Under the pieces are notes generated by a model, which saw only the letters and a list, made by a program, of their open reading frames with translations, was not told the DNA's origin and searched no databases. From contig JAFLDD010000001.1 of the NCBI GenBank assembly GCA_017302575.1, positions 1,615,409 through 1,679,408 on the forward strand: a stretch of 64,000 nt of DNA, in the 5' to 3' direction. Below, piece by piece: positions 30,581-39,019 of the stretch. A program made the position numbers and the translations under genes. How positions within the stretch are numbered: position 1 is the stretch's first letter; each line of letters begins with the position of its first letter. This DNA is from Alphaproteobacteria bacterium (GTDB lineage Bacteria > Pseudomonadota > Alphaproteobacteria > Rickettsiales > UBA3002).

Positions 30581-32320
30581 TCACCATTTACTCTTGGCAT
30601 TCTTTTCCCCCCTTACTTTGCAGGCCTCTTCGAATGTACCTTCTTCGGACAACCAGATGCGGATATACCTGCCATCTCGCTTTTTCTCTCCGAACTCGAC
30701 CATGATGCCAGTTTTCTCAAGAGCTGGCCGAAGGCGGTCTAATGAGCGCGAAAGATGTGCAGAAGTTGCTGGAAAATCCCAATCACCGCGTCCCTGCTGA
30801 TGATCTAGGCTATCAAACAAGTCTCCAACAGTGCCTTCGTAAGCGTTACGTTCCACAGTTTTAGCAAGAGCTACGGCTAGCGAATTGTTGGCCATGCGCT
30901 CTACCGTCACGTCATGCTGGCTAGACTCCAGAGCTTGAAGCAAGGTATCTTCTGGCACTCCCAAGGCAGGTTCTGCCGCTACGATCCATTTCGCTGCATC
31001 TGCCATACGAACGCTGGTAGGGGCGATGACATCGTTGAACTTATCTACCGCACAGGCGATGATATCAAACAACGCACCTAAAATGCATGGCCGCAACTCG
31101 TGAAATTGCTGCAAGATTTCTTCTTCGGTCTTACGTTGGCCTTCTGGCATGGTGGGCAATCTGATCGACACAGATCGTTCCAGTAGATCAGGCCGGTTTG
31201 CGATGCCGGTAATACCATTGAGAATGTAAGGACGACACTCGTTGAAGATTTGAGATTCATCATCGGTATATAATTTGCGTACCGAGAAGCCACCTCCAGT
31301 CGAAAGACTACATAAAGCATCCGATAGGCTACCTCTCATGCCAGATACGTTGTCAAAGACGAGCAGGTAGTTATCCTTGGCCTGTATCATCAGATCGCGT
31401 TCGTTATCAGGTAGGCGGAGCTTGGGTGCTTGACTAGGATCAATCAACAATTTTAATAATAAACACAGGAAGCTTTTGCCGCTGCCTTGTTCACCCTCGG
31501 TTAGGAGAAGCAGATATGGTCCCTCAGGTTTTAAGCAGTTAATGATGAATGTAAGTACCCGATAGAAGGTTTGGTTGCTAAGGCCGAGGAGTGTTTGCAG
31601 TGTTTTCAAGTCGCCGCCCGCTTCCGGAACAGGGAGTGCATCCATCGCAGCGGATTTTACAAACATAACCGGCGAATCTGTTGTAACCCGATAGCCTTCC
31701 CGTGTGATGATGACCACTTGTCCCGCATCATTCGCCAGATTGACGACAACAGATTCTTCATGGCGAGCCGTGCGAAGGAAAACCTGCTTCTTTGGCCCTT
31801 CAAATAATGCCTTCGCATGAAGCGTGTCGAGTGTCTCGCTGAAGGCTTGGGTTGGGATGGCAGCCTGCCGATGTTGATAGTAGGTCTTTTTTAACCATAA
31901 TCGTGCAGCCGTAGAGGAAAGGGGGTAAGTGATTCTACCTTTTTCCTTCTCTTTAATCGAAATAAACGTACGGCTGAATGAGTCGTGAAATAGTTCTACG
32001 CCCTCCATCTCTTCGATTAAGCCGAGTAGAATCCCAGATACTGATTGTTTGGTATTGTTCTTTACACCTCGTTCATCGAATTTCTTTGCGATTGCGCCTT
32101 CCATTGCCGCATCAATTTCTTCCAGTGCGTTCCCCTCATACCCAGCAGGCAACCCACTGGCGATGAGTTGTTTTACGAAATCGCGATCTTTTGTATGCGC
32201 TACGATTTGTGCGATGAATTTGATATTAGAGTCGTGAGTGTCGTGGCCCTTGAAATATTCCGGGTAATGTTCGCTCTCAAAGCATGTTTTGATCAGCTTT
32301 ATAGAAATTGAGGGTATCAT
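30581..32320 (-). CDS. P-loop ATPase, probable replication helicase of element 1
   Basis: The product is 579 aa. Walker A GEQGSGKS is at residues 276-283 and a Walker-B-like LLVFDNVS at 319-326. These are followed by sensor-like segments ILNGITGIANRPDLLERS and a winged-helix-like C-terminal region. The N-terminal 260 residues have no domain I can name. Proteins of this shape follow prim-pol genes in satellites and integrative elements and act as initiator helicases. The gene begins 1 nt after the prim-pol stop. Classification as superfamily 3 or AAA+ is not settled from the sequence alone. Confidence 0.8.
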   Translation of the reverse strand: MIPSISIKLIKTCFESEHYPEYFKGHDTHDSNIKFIAQIVAHTKDRDFVKQLIASGLPAGYEGNALEEIDAAMEGAIAKKFDERGVKNNTKQSVSGILLGLIEEMEGVELFHDSFSRTFISIKEKEKGRITYPLSSTAARLWLKKTYYQHRQAAIPTQAFSETLDTLHAKALFEGPKKQVFLRTARHEESVVVNLANDAGQVVIITREGYRVTTDSPVMFVKSAAMDALPVPEAGGDLKTLQTLLGLSNQTFYRVLTFIINCLKPEGPYLLLLTEGEQGSGKSFLCLLLKLLIDPSQAPKLRLPDNERDLMIQAKDNYLLVFDNVSGMRGSLSDALCSLSTGGGFSVRKLYTDDESQIFNECRPYILNGITGIANRPDLLERSVSIRLPTMPEGQRKTEEEILQQFHELRPCILGALFDIIACAVDKFNDVIAPTSVRMADAAKWIVAAEPALGVPEDTLLQALESSQHDVTVERMANNSLAVALAKTVERNAYEGTVGDLFDSLDHQQGRGDWDFPATSAHLSRSLDRLRPALEKTGIMVEFGEKKRDGRYIRIWLSEEGTFEEACKVRGEKNAKSKW

Positions 32321-32321
32321 C

Positions 32322-32888
32322 TTATTCTCCGATCAGAGGGAGTTGATTGAAGTCCATCTCGTGGAGCGGTGTACCTATCCAGCGGTAAGGCTGCTCAATG
32401 TCCGGATGGATGCTGGGTGGAATGACACAGAGTGTTCTTTGTAACAGAAATTCAGCCACTTGACCGAAGGCAGCATTCTGTTCACCTTTGACCTTATATT
32501 TCACCTTGGCTTCGAGCGGGGTGAAACGAACGAAATACACTGCACCTTTTTTACCGACACGTCCGCACGATGGGTTGCCCAGCAATGCTCGCCCTAAAGG
32601 TACATATTGATCGTGGTCAATATCCAGTGCGCCTAACAAGGTGCCATCTGGTAGCGGAGTGCCCATTAGCAGACCAATATTGTAATGCCCGTATTGCGCA
32701 TCCCATTTCTCTACCGTTCCCGGCGGTAATTCCGAGTCCGGAAGTTGCCACCCTCTTTCTTTACAGGCTTTGCCGAGCAACTTGCCCGTTCTGCTATCTG
32801 CGCCGGGATATTTTAGTGGTCTTGGCGAGAGACCGAGGTCACGATAGATTTTTGCCCATGTGCCGAAGGGCCTAGTAGAATCTGTCAT
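32322..32888 (-). CDS. Bifunctional primase-polymerase (prim-pol) N-terminal domain protein
   Basis: The product is 188 aa. The catalytic acidic motif of prim-pol enzymes is seen as LDIDHD (residues 88-93), preceded by NIGLLMG and followed by GKKGAVYFVRF and FLLQRTLCVIPPSIHP, all typical of the Prim-Pol domain. It would make primers and short DNA for element replication. In many satellites this domain is fused to the helicase; here they are separate genes with 1 nt between them. The start ATG at 32888 lies 3 nt after the stop of the small upstream gene, so the three are co-transcribed. Confidence 0.85.
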   Translation of the reverse strand: MTDSTRPFGTWAKIYRDLGLSPRPLKYPGADSRTGKLLGKACKERGWQLPDSELPPGTVEKWDAQYGHYNIGLLMGTPLPDGTLLGALDIDHDQYVPLGRALLGNPSCGRVGKKGAVYFVRFTPLEAKVKYKVKGEQNAAFGQVAEFLLQRTLCVIPPSIHPDIEQPYRWIGTPLHEMDFNQLPLIGE

Positions 32889-32891
32889 GGC

Positions 32892-33140
32892 CTATTCCTC
32901 TATGCCCATAGCCTTGAACACGTCGCAGATGCGAACGAGTTTCCGGCCATTTTGTAATGTTGAAAATTTTACCAATCCGTCTTTTACTGCACGCTGCAGT
33001 TTGGGATAGGTGATATCGGGTGAACCGATTGCATCAACGACTGCTTGGATGCACATCGGGCGTTTTTCGAGGGGTAGTCTTTCTATGGAAGTTTGTTCCG
33101 GTGTTGGGGACTCCGGCAATTCTGATACAGCTAAACGCAT
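32892..33140 (-). CDS. Small helix-turn-helix-like protein of element 1
   Basis: The product is 82 aa. The C-terminal 50 residues (AVVDAIGSPDITYPKLQRAVKDGLVKF...NGRKLVRICDVFKAMGI) have the length and pattern of a winged/helix-turn-helix domain of the excisionase-regulator type. The first 25 residues are Pro/Glu-rich and probably disordered. It stands where P4-like elements carry a small transcription regulator ahead of the primase. AAAAGGAA precedes the start. A regulatory or excision role is inference from size and position. Confidence 0.6.
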   Translation of the reverse strand: MRLAVSELPESPTPEQTSIERLPLEKRPMCIQAVVDAIGSPDITYPKLQRAVKDGLVKFSTLQNGRKLVRICDVFKAMGIEE

Positions 33141-33152
33141 GATAAATTCCTT

Positions 33153-33350
33153 TTATGAAGGAGCACATGCGCTGACGAATTCCTGAAAGACGGACAAGCG
33201 CATGTGAACCTGGTTAAGTAGGTGATGCGCTTTTCCAACCGGTGGTAATGGAGCCGTATTGAATGCGATTGCCAAATCGCCGAGACGAAATCCGCAGTAA
33301 GTTAAATATCGGTTGGCTTCCGACTCTCCTGCTCCACTGATCGTCTCAAT
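33153..33350 (-). CDS. Possible small protein with a non-ATG start, element 1
   Basis: A frame of 68 codons is open from just after a TAG at 33360-33362 to a TAA at 33153-33155. It reads from IETISGAGESEANRYLTYCG to a tail FQEFVSACAPS, with protein-like composition. The only internal ATG would leave 16 residues. Upstream starts would be ATT (33350) or an internal TTG, without a clear ribosome site. It ends 12 nt before the start of the HTH gene, on the same strand. It may be a real leader gene, a decayed gene or chance; the rest of 33351-33513 shows only an A+T-rich likely promoter stretch. Confidence 0.3.
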   Translation of the reverse strand: METISGAGESEANRYLTYCGFRLGDLAIAFNTAPLPPVGKAHHLLNQVHMRLSVFQEFVSACAPS

Positions 33351-33513
33351 AAAAGCATGCTACATATAGCCAACGGAAAAGTTTTGTCAAATGAAAAGCG
33401 GTCGGAGGTCAAAAATTGCATAGATATATCATATGCTTAGAGAATGATTTTTTGTCATTGCTGTGCACGCAGATGCAACCCTGTGCAATGGGGTGCGCTC
33501 ACTTGAGATACTT

Positions 33514-34722
33514 TTAATCAGTGGATAATGAATAAATTTTATTACCATTGAGGTCTAACTCGCTGGTGTCTTCTACACCATAAAAGCTATTTGGCCCCCC
33601 GCGCCATGTATCGCTATTCCATTTAGTAGCGATAATGTTTTGCCAATCCCCAGAATCTTGAATCTGTACATTGGTGCGCATGGTAGAATTTAAATATGGA
33701 TTTATACTATTCTTAGGAAACCATTTGGTGGTTATCGAATTCAAAGTGATTTTATTTTGGGGGCTTCTGTTTTTTATGGCACCCAATAAATTTGCTTCAA
33801 AGAAATTTGCGTTCTTGAGGAATAAATCGGCGGCGTTACAGCAAGATTTAAAATTATTGAGGTGTAAGAATTCGTTATCCGCATATCCAAAGACAAGCCC
33901 ACATTTCTCTGCAATGTCTTTTAATTCTCGAAGATGAGGTAACTTGTATTTTGCAGGCAAAACGTACTCTCTGCCTGACCTGGTTGCCCCGTTTCGGACA
34001 TAAAATGCTTTCCCATCAGGCATAATTTTATCAAGGGCATTTGATTGGTTTGAATTCTTCTCAATCGGCCATTTAAGATATTCTACACTGATATGTTTAG
34101 CACCGGCTGAAGCAATTCTTTGTATCAAACTGCTAATGTGCGGTTCTTGTGTTGGTATGATCGGCTGTAGTCTTACAGAAACGTTGATGTCAGACTTTGC
34201 TAGCTTAGTAATTAAAGCTAACCGCTCCTCTATTGAAGACACCCCTTTTTCAAGTGAGGCAGCTAATTTTGGTTCAGCACCAGTCATAGAAATTCTGACA
34301 TAATAATTGCCGTCTTTTACCAGGCCTAAATATTCGGGATCCCCAATCAAAGTTCCTTTAGTACTGAAGACAATTGGATAGTTGTGTTTATTGGCGACTT
34401 GTAAAATTGTCTTTGTGATGCCCTTGGAGGCCTCCCAAGGCGAGAATGGATCAGTCATTCCGCCGAGTTGAATAGGAATGCGCTGCTCAATCATTTCATC
34501 CAAAGCGCTCTTGATAATGCCGTCTTTGACCCGCTCCAAGCGAGCACTAAACGCAGTAGTGCTAGCAGATTCTGCTTCTGGTTTTGTTACATTTCCGCCT
34601 CTGGATTTTGCGAAGCAAAATGCGCAGCCAAATTGACAGCGATTATAGGAATCTAAACGAAGGGGAATGCTGCAGAAGAATAACTGACTTGTAAGGCTTA
34701 AAGAGTGTTTATATGAACTCAT
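33514..34722 (-). CDS. Radical-SAM protein, spore-photoproduct-lyase-like subgroup, cargo of element 1
   Basis: The 402-aa product has the radical-SAM cluster motif CQFGCAFC (cysteines at 29, 33 and 36) very near the N-terminus, in the context LRLDSYNRCQFGCAFCFAKS. The following VFSTKGTLIG, YYVRISMTGAEP and VSVRLQPIIPT strands resemble the SplB/Rv2578c-like radical-SAM group. The substrate is unknown. It is not viperin-like by length or motif context. A C-terminal extension of about 130 residues has another Cys pair (FKSCCNAAD). It begins 3 nt after the membrane protein gene and is the last gene before the prim-pol block. It is probably defence or fitness cargo. Confidence 0.75.
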   Translation of the reverse strand: MSSYKHSLSLTSQLFFCSIPLRLDSYNRCQFGCAFCFAKSRGGNVTKPEAESASTTAFSARLERVKDGIIKSALDEMIEQRIPIQLGGMTDPFSPWEASKGITKTILQVANKHNYPIVFSTKGTLIGDPEYLGLVKDGNYYVRISMTGAEPKLAASLEKGVSSIEERLALITKLAKSDINVSVRLQPIIPTQEPHISSLIQRIASAGAKHISVEYLKWPIEKNSNQSNALDKIMPDGKAFYVRNGATRSGREYVLPAKYKLPHLRELKDIAEKCGLVFGYADNEFLHLNNFKSCCNAADLFLKNANFFEANLLGAIKNRSPQNKITLNSITTKWFPKNSINPYLNSTMRTNVQIQDSGDWQNIIATKWNSDTWRGGPNSFYGVEDTSELDLNGNKIYSLSTD

Positions 34723-34725
34723 CAG

Positions 34726-35418
34726 TTACGATGCCGTGAAAAGGTAAATCACAACAGATATAATATTTTGGACAACTACGTAAGCCAGGAGGGCAATTGC
34801 AGCATAAAGTCCTAACCAAGTCACGGTTCTCGGCTTTGGGTGGGAATCAGCCCATCTCGCATATATTTCCCAGAAAAGTTCTCGCTCGCTGGTTATATCC
34901 TCTTTTGAGGACATGCAGACTTCATATTTCTTGCCATTGTATAAGAAGCGCCAAATCGTCCCTCTTCCCTCAACAACAGGCTCATCAAAAATCTCACTAG
35001 AATCATCAATTACATTAGCAAGATTTTTTGCAATTAATCTTTCGGCCAACATTATCTCGCCACCGCTATCTTCATATGAATAGTAGAGTTCCCAAACAAT
35101 CCATCTAGGAGAGTGGTTGGTGGATTTATAGGAAGCGAAATCGTGATAGCGTTTAATAAAATTGGGGCATTTCCAATGATAGGTAATGTAGGAAATAAAG
35201 AAGCAGAAGGAAGAGACCCATAATACTTCCCATGAAAAGGGAAGAGACGCCTGGATCGGAATACTTCTTTCACCGATAAATATAGTATCTGGTAATTTAT
35301 GAAGCGCCTTTACTACTACGGGAGTAATCGCAAACCAAGTGATGAAAAGTTTAATCACCCCAAGAGAGAAGAAATCTCGTAATTGCTGCCAATGTTTTAG
35401 GAAAGCAGGAGAAGACAT
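34726..35418 (-). CDS. Membrane protein with soluble central domain, partner of the radical-SAM gene
   Basis: The product is 230 aa from the ATG at 35418 (MSSPAFLK), chosen because GAGGG lies at good distance; upstream in-frame starts lack one. Two hydrophobic segments near the N-terminus (LGVIKLFITWFAITPVVV and WEVLWVSSFCFFISYITY) and one or two at the C-terminus (WLGLYAAIALLAYVVVQNII) flank a soluble section of about 110 residues. I recognise no family. The gene is first in a two-gene unit, ends 3 nt before the radical-SAM start, and lies next to the attachment copy at 35492. The linkage suggests the two act together at the membrane. Confidence 0.65.
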   Translation of the reverse strand: MSSPAFLKHWQQLRDFFSLGVIKLFITWFAITPVVVKALHKLPDTIFIGERSIPIQASLPFSWEVLWVSSFCFFISYITYHWKCPNFIKRYHDFASYKSTNHSPRWIVWELYYSYEDSGGEIMLAERLIAKNLANVIDDSSEIFDEPVVEGRGTIWRFLYNGKKYEVCMSSKEDITSERELFWEIYARWADSHPKPRTVTWLGLYAAIALLAYVVVQNIISVVIYLFTAS

Positions 35419-35491
35419 ATTCGCCCTCATACTAATTAAATTTGGCACCTAATGTAGGATGAACTGTCAAATTGTCCATTACTTACGAAAA

Positions 35492-35510
35492 TGGTGGAGG
35501 GGGAAGGATT
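35492..35510 (+). repeat. Attachment-site copy of the tRNA-Tyr 3' end (junction of elements 1 and 2)
   Basis: TGGTGGAGGGGGAAGGATT is identical to the last 19 bp of the tRNA-Tyr gene at 45798-45816 and has the same orientation. It lies in a gene-free 196-nt gap between the two-gene cargo of element 1 and the GHKL gene of element 2. It marks the boundary between two tandem insertions. Similarity stops after the 19 bp, so the crossover core probably lies within them. Confidence 0.88.
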
Positions 35511-35614
35511 CATAATATCTGAGTAACTGACTGATAAATAAATTATAAGCGCTTCATAAAACACATGGATACCCCTGTAAGTCCCCCGCACTGGATCGAC
35601 AGGAATGAGCGGCT

Positions 35615-37693
35615 TCATTTCTTCTTAAATTTGGAGTGCTTCTTAGGTTTGAAAATCTTCATAGATTTGGAAGGTTGAGCAGCTGAAGGAATATCTTGTG
35701 CAGCCTTTGCTTTCTCAGGAGGAGCAAAATCTTCAATAGCCTGGAAGACGTTCCAAAGCTTATCAAGCTTAACATGCTCTTCAAGATAGTCAGCATAAGC
35801 TTGTTCAGCATTTGTGAGAAGCTGGTCATAAAAGACTATTCTGGCATTTACAGCTTCTAATGACTTTGTAACGCCAGCAGCTCCAGTGCTTGTCTTGTAC
35901 TCTGGAGGCTCCTTACCTAAGACACAAATGATCTCAATTGGGTAGCTAGCGAAAGCGGTTTTAGATAATGCCGCCAAAGCTCCATCCCGATACTTACGAA
36001 TCTGTGCAACTAATTTATCGACTGGAACAGAGACGGATGATCTTTTCAATTCTACGATCACATGTTTTCCAGAAGTAGTTCTGTAGCCAATATCGATTCG
36101 ATCCTTGGCATCTTGTCCTTTAAGAGCCTTTGTATCTGCCTCCAGAAACTTTCGTACTAAAGTTTCAGCATGCTCTGTCCCCTTAGCACGTTCCCAGCTG
36201 GGGTCTATCAACCAAAGATGTGTATAAATATAATCGCGCAAGACCAGCTCTTTTTCATCGCTTTTCAGCTTCTCTTGAAGCGTCCTAATAACCTTGATGC
36301 GTCCTCGAACAATCTGACCGTAATAACTGCGCTCTAGATCATCAATGCTGCGGAAAATTGAAAGGACTTCATCAAGATTGTCATCTTTCATGTCGTCAAG
36401 GCGATCCAGCGCGTCGCGATGCCTATAGCTCTCGAACGCCAGAATAGAAGCTTTCAGTAATTCCTTTTTGTCGTCGTCAGCAGAGCGTATGGTATTGAGC
36501 CTGCCTATCCAACGTTCTGCTCTCTTCTTAGTGTCACCCTGCAAGTCTTCTAACCATGCCGAAACAGCAGGGACGCTAAGCGCAATCTTTGTACCATCCG
36601 CGCGCCGCCAATCACTCCAACGGTTTGCTACATGACGCAATTCAGACAAAATAACTGCTCTGAGTGCCTCGAAACGCGGATCATCTTGCTTAAGTGCTTG
36701 CCGACTACTTGTCGCAATATCGCCTTGATCGTCTATATCCAGCTCTTCACATGTTAGCTCACCGATGACATAATCGGCATAAATTTCCTTCTGCGCGAAC
36801 TCATCTAAAACGTCTTCCTGAGCCATTTTACCGCGCATAAAAATTGCGATTCGGTTCAAATTGTCGCCTTCTTCATCTTTGAGCTGGTGAGGAACAGTGA
36901 CTGTCCCGATCCAACCCGTGAGCTTTAATCCAGCAGCTTTAAGCGCAGCTGAGATTACTGCTGAACGATTTTCTGCTGGGCGCTTGAGATTCTTGCAAGT
37001 CTTTGCGAAGTCGTCACCATCACCATAAGTCCAAAGGTATTCTAATGCATTTTGATAGCCTCGATCCTCTGGAGTTACAGCTTCACCATTGATTTCTACT
37101 GCAAACTTGAATTTGGGCCCGATTATAGAGAACCGACGAGCTACACGTCGTTTCAAACCTTCAACTGTCATTCCTGATAGGGACTTCGAGATGCCGCTTA
37201 AGACGATTCGCGTGCCTTGCTTAAGATCGGCGGGTGATTTTGTAAGTTCATCTGGCGTATATGAACCCTCGGATTTACCAGTAATAGCTTTTTTAATTAC
37301 TTCACGATCCATTTTGAACGAAGTGCGTTCGCCATTCCCAATCGTGTGAACTTCAGCAATCTGGGCGATCGAAAAAATAGACAACTTCCCGATGCCTTTT
37401 CGCCCCATTGGCGCACGGCCCCCAGCTGTCTTCTCGCCGATTTCATCGCGTCGACGAAATCCAACGGTAAGGAAACGATCGATTACTTCATCTCGATTCA
37501 TTCCATGACCATCATCCTCAATTGTGATGGTTTCAGCATCTTTATCGATCGTAACCTTAACTTTGTGAGCATCCGCATCCCAGGCGTTGGCGACTATCTC
37601 CGACAATACTGCTGGAATATTGCTGTACAGATTGATTCCTAAATGCTCCAAAGCATTTAGGCTTATAGTCATTGCAAGGGGACGTTTAGCCAT
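35615..37693 (-). CDS. GHKL (MORC/HSP90-like) ATPase with C-terminal PD-(D/E)xK-like nuclease
   Basis: The product is 692 aa. The N-terminal ATPase has the GHKL signatures: N-box SEIVANAWDAD (Glu32, Asn36), G1 box DDGHGM (60-65) and G2 box GRKGIGKLSIF (98-108). A long middle region looks like a transducer and helical linker. Near residues 545-570 there is DIGYRTTSGKHVIVELKRS, a plausible PD-(D/E)xK nuclease core (Asp ... Glu-x-Lys). Such ATPases are known partners of DNA methylases in predicted MutL/MORC-type restriction systems (Iyer, Abhiman and Aravind). Its start overlaps the stop of the cytosine methyltransferase gene (TAATG), so the two form one unit. Confidence 0.82.
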   Translation of the reverse strand: MAKRPLAMTISLNALEHLGINLYSNIPAVLSEIVANAWDADAHKVKVTIDKDAETITIEDDGHGMNRDEVIDRFLTVGFRRRDEIGEKTAGGRAPMGRKGIGKLSIFSIAQIAEVHTIGNGERTSFKMDREVIKKAITGKSEGSYTPDELTKSPADLKQGTRIVLSGISKSLSGMTVEGLKRRVARRFSIIGPKFKFAVEINGEAVTPEDRGYQNALEYLWTYGDGDDFAKTCKNLKRPAENRSAVISAALKAAGLKLTGWIGTVTVPHQLKDEEGDNLNRIAIFMRGKMAQEDVLDEFAQKEIYADYVIGELTCEELDIDDQGDIATSSRQALKQDDPRFEALRAVILSELRHVANRWSDWRRADGTKIALSVPAVSAWLEDLQGDTKKRAERWIGRLNTIRSADDDKKELLKASILAFESYRHRDALDRLDDMKDDNLDEVLSIFRSIDDLERSYYGQIVRGRIKVIRTLQEKLKSDEKELVLRDYIYTHLWLIDPSWERAKGTEHAETLVRKFLEADTKALKGQDAKDRIDIGYRTTSGKHVIVELKRSSVSVPVDKLVAQIRKYRDGALAALSKTAFASYPIEIICVLGKEPPEYKTSTGAAGVTKSLEAVNARIVFYDQLLTNAEQAYADYLEEHVKLDKLWNVFQAIEDFAPPEKAKAAQDIPSAAQPSKSMKIFKPKKHSKFKKK

Positions 37694-38805
37694 TAGCTTA
37701 CTGCCTGTATATGATTCCGCACCGCTTGAGCAATCGCGCTGCCGAGTTTAACAGGAACCGCATTGCCAATCAATCGTCCAACTGTCTTAAGCCGCACGGG
37801 TTGGCCTGGCTTTACAAACTGATAATCTGCTGGGAAGCCCTGAAGAAGCGCCCCTTCACGTAATGATAGTGCGCGCAACTGCTCTGGGTGACCAAATCGA
37901 CCATTGCCAAAACCAAAGAACTGCGTGGTGATTGTTGGAGATGGTTGATTCCAGGTCATTCTGCCATAGACCGAGGAATAGCCCCTCCCTGCATCTTTTG
38001 TATGACATCTCGTGACCAAGCCTGAATCCCAATCACGCCAAGTACCCCCTGGCTTAGAGGAGCGAATGCGCTTTTCGTTTAGCGCTGAAAGACGACTAGC
38101 TCGATGCAGAGGATCACGTTCATCCCATTGCCCATGACGAAGTGAAGGCAGATGACCAATTTCGTCCTGTACGGTTCGATGCGTCTTAGAATGCGTTTTT
38201 TTAGGCAGTGAAATCGGGCCAAGGCGGGAGGCGAGCAATACCAAACGCGAACGTGTTTGAGCTAAACCATAATCTGGTCCATAGAGGACGTCATACGCCA
38301 CTTCGTAACCAGCTCTCTTTAGCTGTGAAACAAATGCCTGAAATACTTTACCGCCCTTGAAATCAACTAACCTTGGTACATTCTCCATAGAAACTACATC
38401 TGGTAAGACCTTTACCACTAGGTTGCCAAAACATCTCAAAAGCTGCCACTTGGGATCATCGTTCTTTTGATTATACGTCGAAAATGGCTGGCATGGCGCG
38501 CACCCTACCAAGACCTTTATCTGACCAGGTATGAAAAGCTTGTTGATGTCAGATGCGGTAACATCCGTAATACTTTTACGAATGAGTGGGGCTTTATTGT
38601 TGTGCTCAAAAGCAAACCGGCATTCTTCGTCAACATCAATGCCTGCTGCGATCTTGAAGCCTTTTTGATAGAAGCCATGCGACAAGCCACCTGCACCACA
38701 GAAGATATCAACCACTGAAGCCTTTATAGGCGATTTGCGTTTCGATGTTCTTGACGCTGATTTCGTCGATCTGGGGCGGGCCTTAGTCAATGGTCTATCC
38801 TCCAA
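37693..38805 (-). CDS. dcm: DNA (cytosine-5-)-methyltransferase
   Basis: This 370-aa enzyme places a methyl group on C5 of cytosine in a specific site. Motif I is DIFCGAGGLSHGF (residues 33-45), catalytic motif IV APCQPFS with Cys105, motif VI MENVPRL (140-146), motif VIII QTRSRLVLLA and motif X GRLIGNAVPV near the C-terminus. All are intact. The basic first 28 residues are an extension before the catalytic fold. It is directly coupled to the GHKL-ATPase/nuclease gene. The natural reading is modification subunit plus ATP-dependent restriction subunit. The recognition site cannot be read from the sequence. Confidence 0.95.
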   Translation of the reverse strand: MEDRPLTKARPRSTKSASRTSKRKSPIKASVVDIFCGAGGLSHGFYQKGFKIAAGIDVDEECRFAFEHNNKAPLIRKSITDVTASDINKLFIPGQIKVLVGCAPCQPFSTYNQKNDDPKWQLLRCFGNLVVKVLPDVVSMENVPRLVDFKGGKVFQAFVSQLKRAGYEVAYDVLYGPDYGLAQTRSRLVLLASRLGPISLPKKTHSKTHRTVQDEIGHLPSLRHGQWDERDPLHRASRLSALNEKRIRSSKPGGTWRDWDSGLVTRCHTKDAGRGYSSVYGRMTWNQPSPTITTQFFGFGNGRFGHPEQLRALSLREGALLQGFPADYQFVKPGQPVRLKTVGRLIGNAVPVKLGSAIAQAVRNHIQAVS

Positions 38806-39019
38806 ATAATGTCTTCTTGCTTCCTGCGGAGCCTATGGCTCGCAAGTCCGTTTCATTCTAGCGAGTTAAGCTGTAGGTGCATCAACTTTTTACACATCTT
38901 CTCTTTGCTTGCTTCACTGTAGGTAGCCCTGTTGCAGATACGAATGCATCCGAGCCTCGCCTATTCACTAGCACCCCTTGCGCCCACTTGGTACTCCTCA
39001 CTGTACGGTAGAGTTCAGC

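Larger units (their letters stand above)
28767..35491. mobile_element. Integrative element 1, satellite-like, tRNA-Tyr array
   Basis: The element is bounded by two copies of the tRNA-Tyr 3' end (28767 and 35492). It contains, in order: integrase, a non-coding segment with iteron-like repeats, a P-loop ATPase, a prim-pol protein, a small HTH protein, a possible short gene, and a two-gene cargo (radical SAM and membrane protein). It has no capsid, tail or lysis genes, and self-replication genes are present. At 6.7 kb it fits a phage satellite or small integrative element, not a full prophage. Boundaries are inferred from the repeats. Confidence 0.7.

Noticed and set aside
30058..30600. A 180-codon open frame on the minus strand between integrase and ATPase
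   Set aside because: Its sequence repeats short blocks such as VTTVTL because it reads through the iteron-like DNA repeats, and it overlaps the ATPase end. Composition is unlike a folded protein and there is no ribosome site. I treat it as non-coding.
33514..34722. Viperin-like antiviral radical-SAM enzyme
   Set aside because: The chain is about 100 residues longer than prokaryotic viperins and the context of the Cys motif is that of the SplB/Rv2578c group. There is no nucleotide kinase neighbour.
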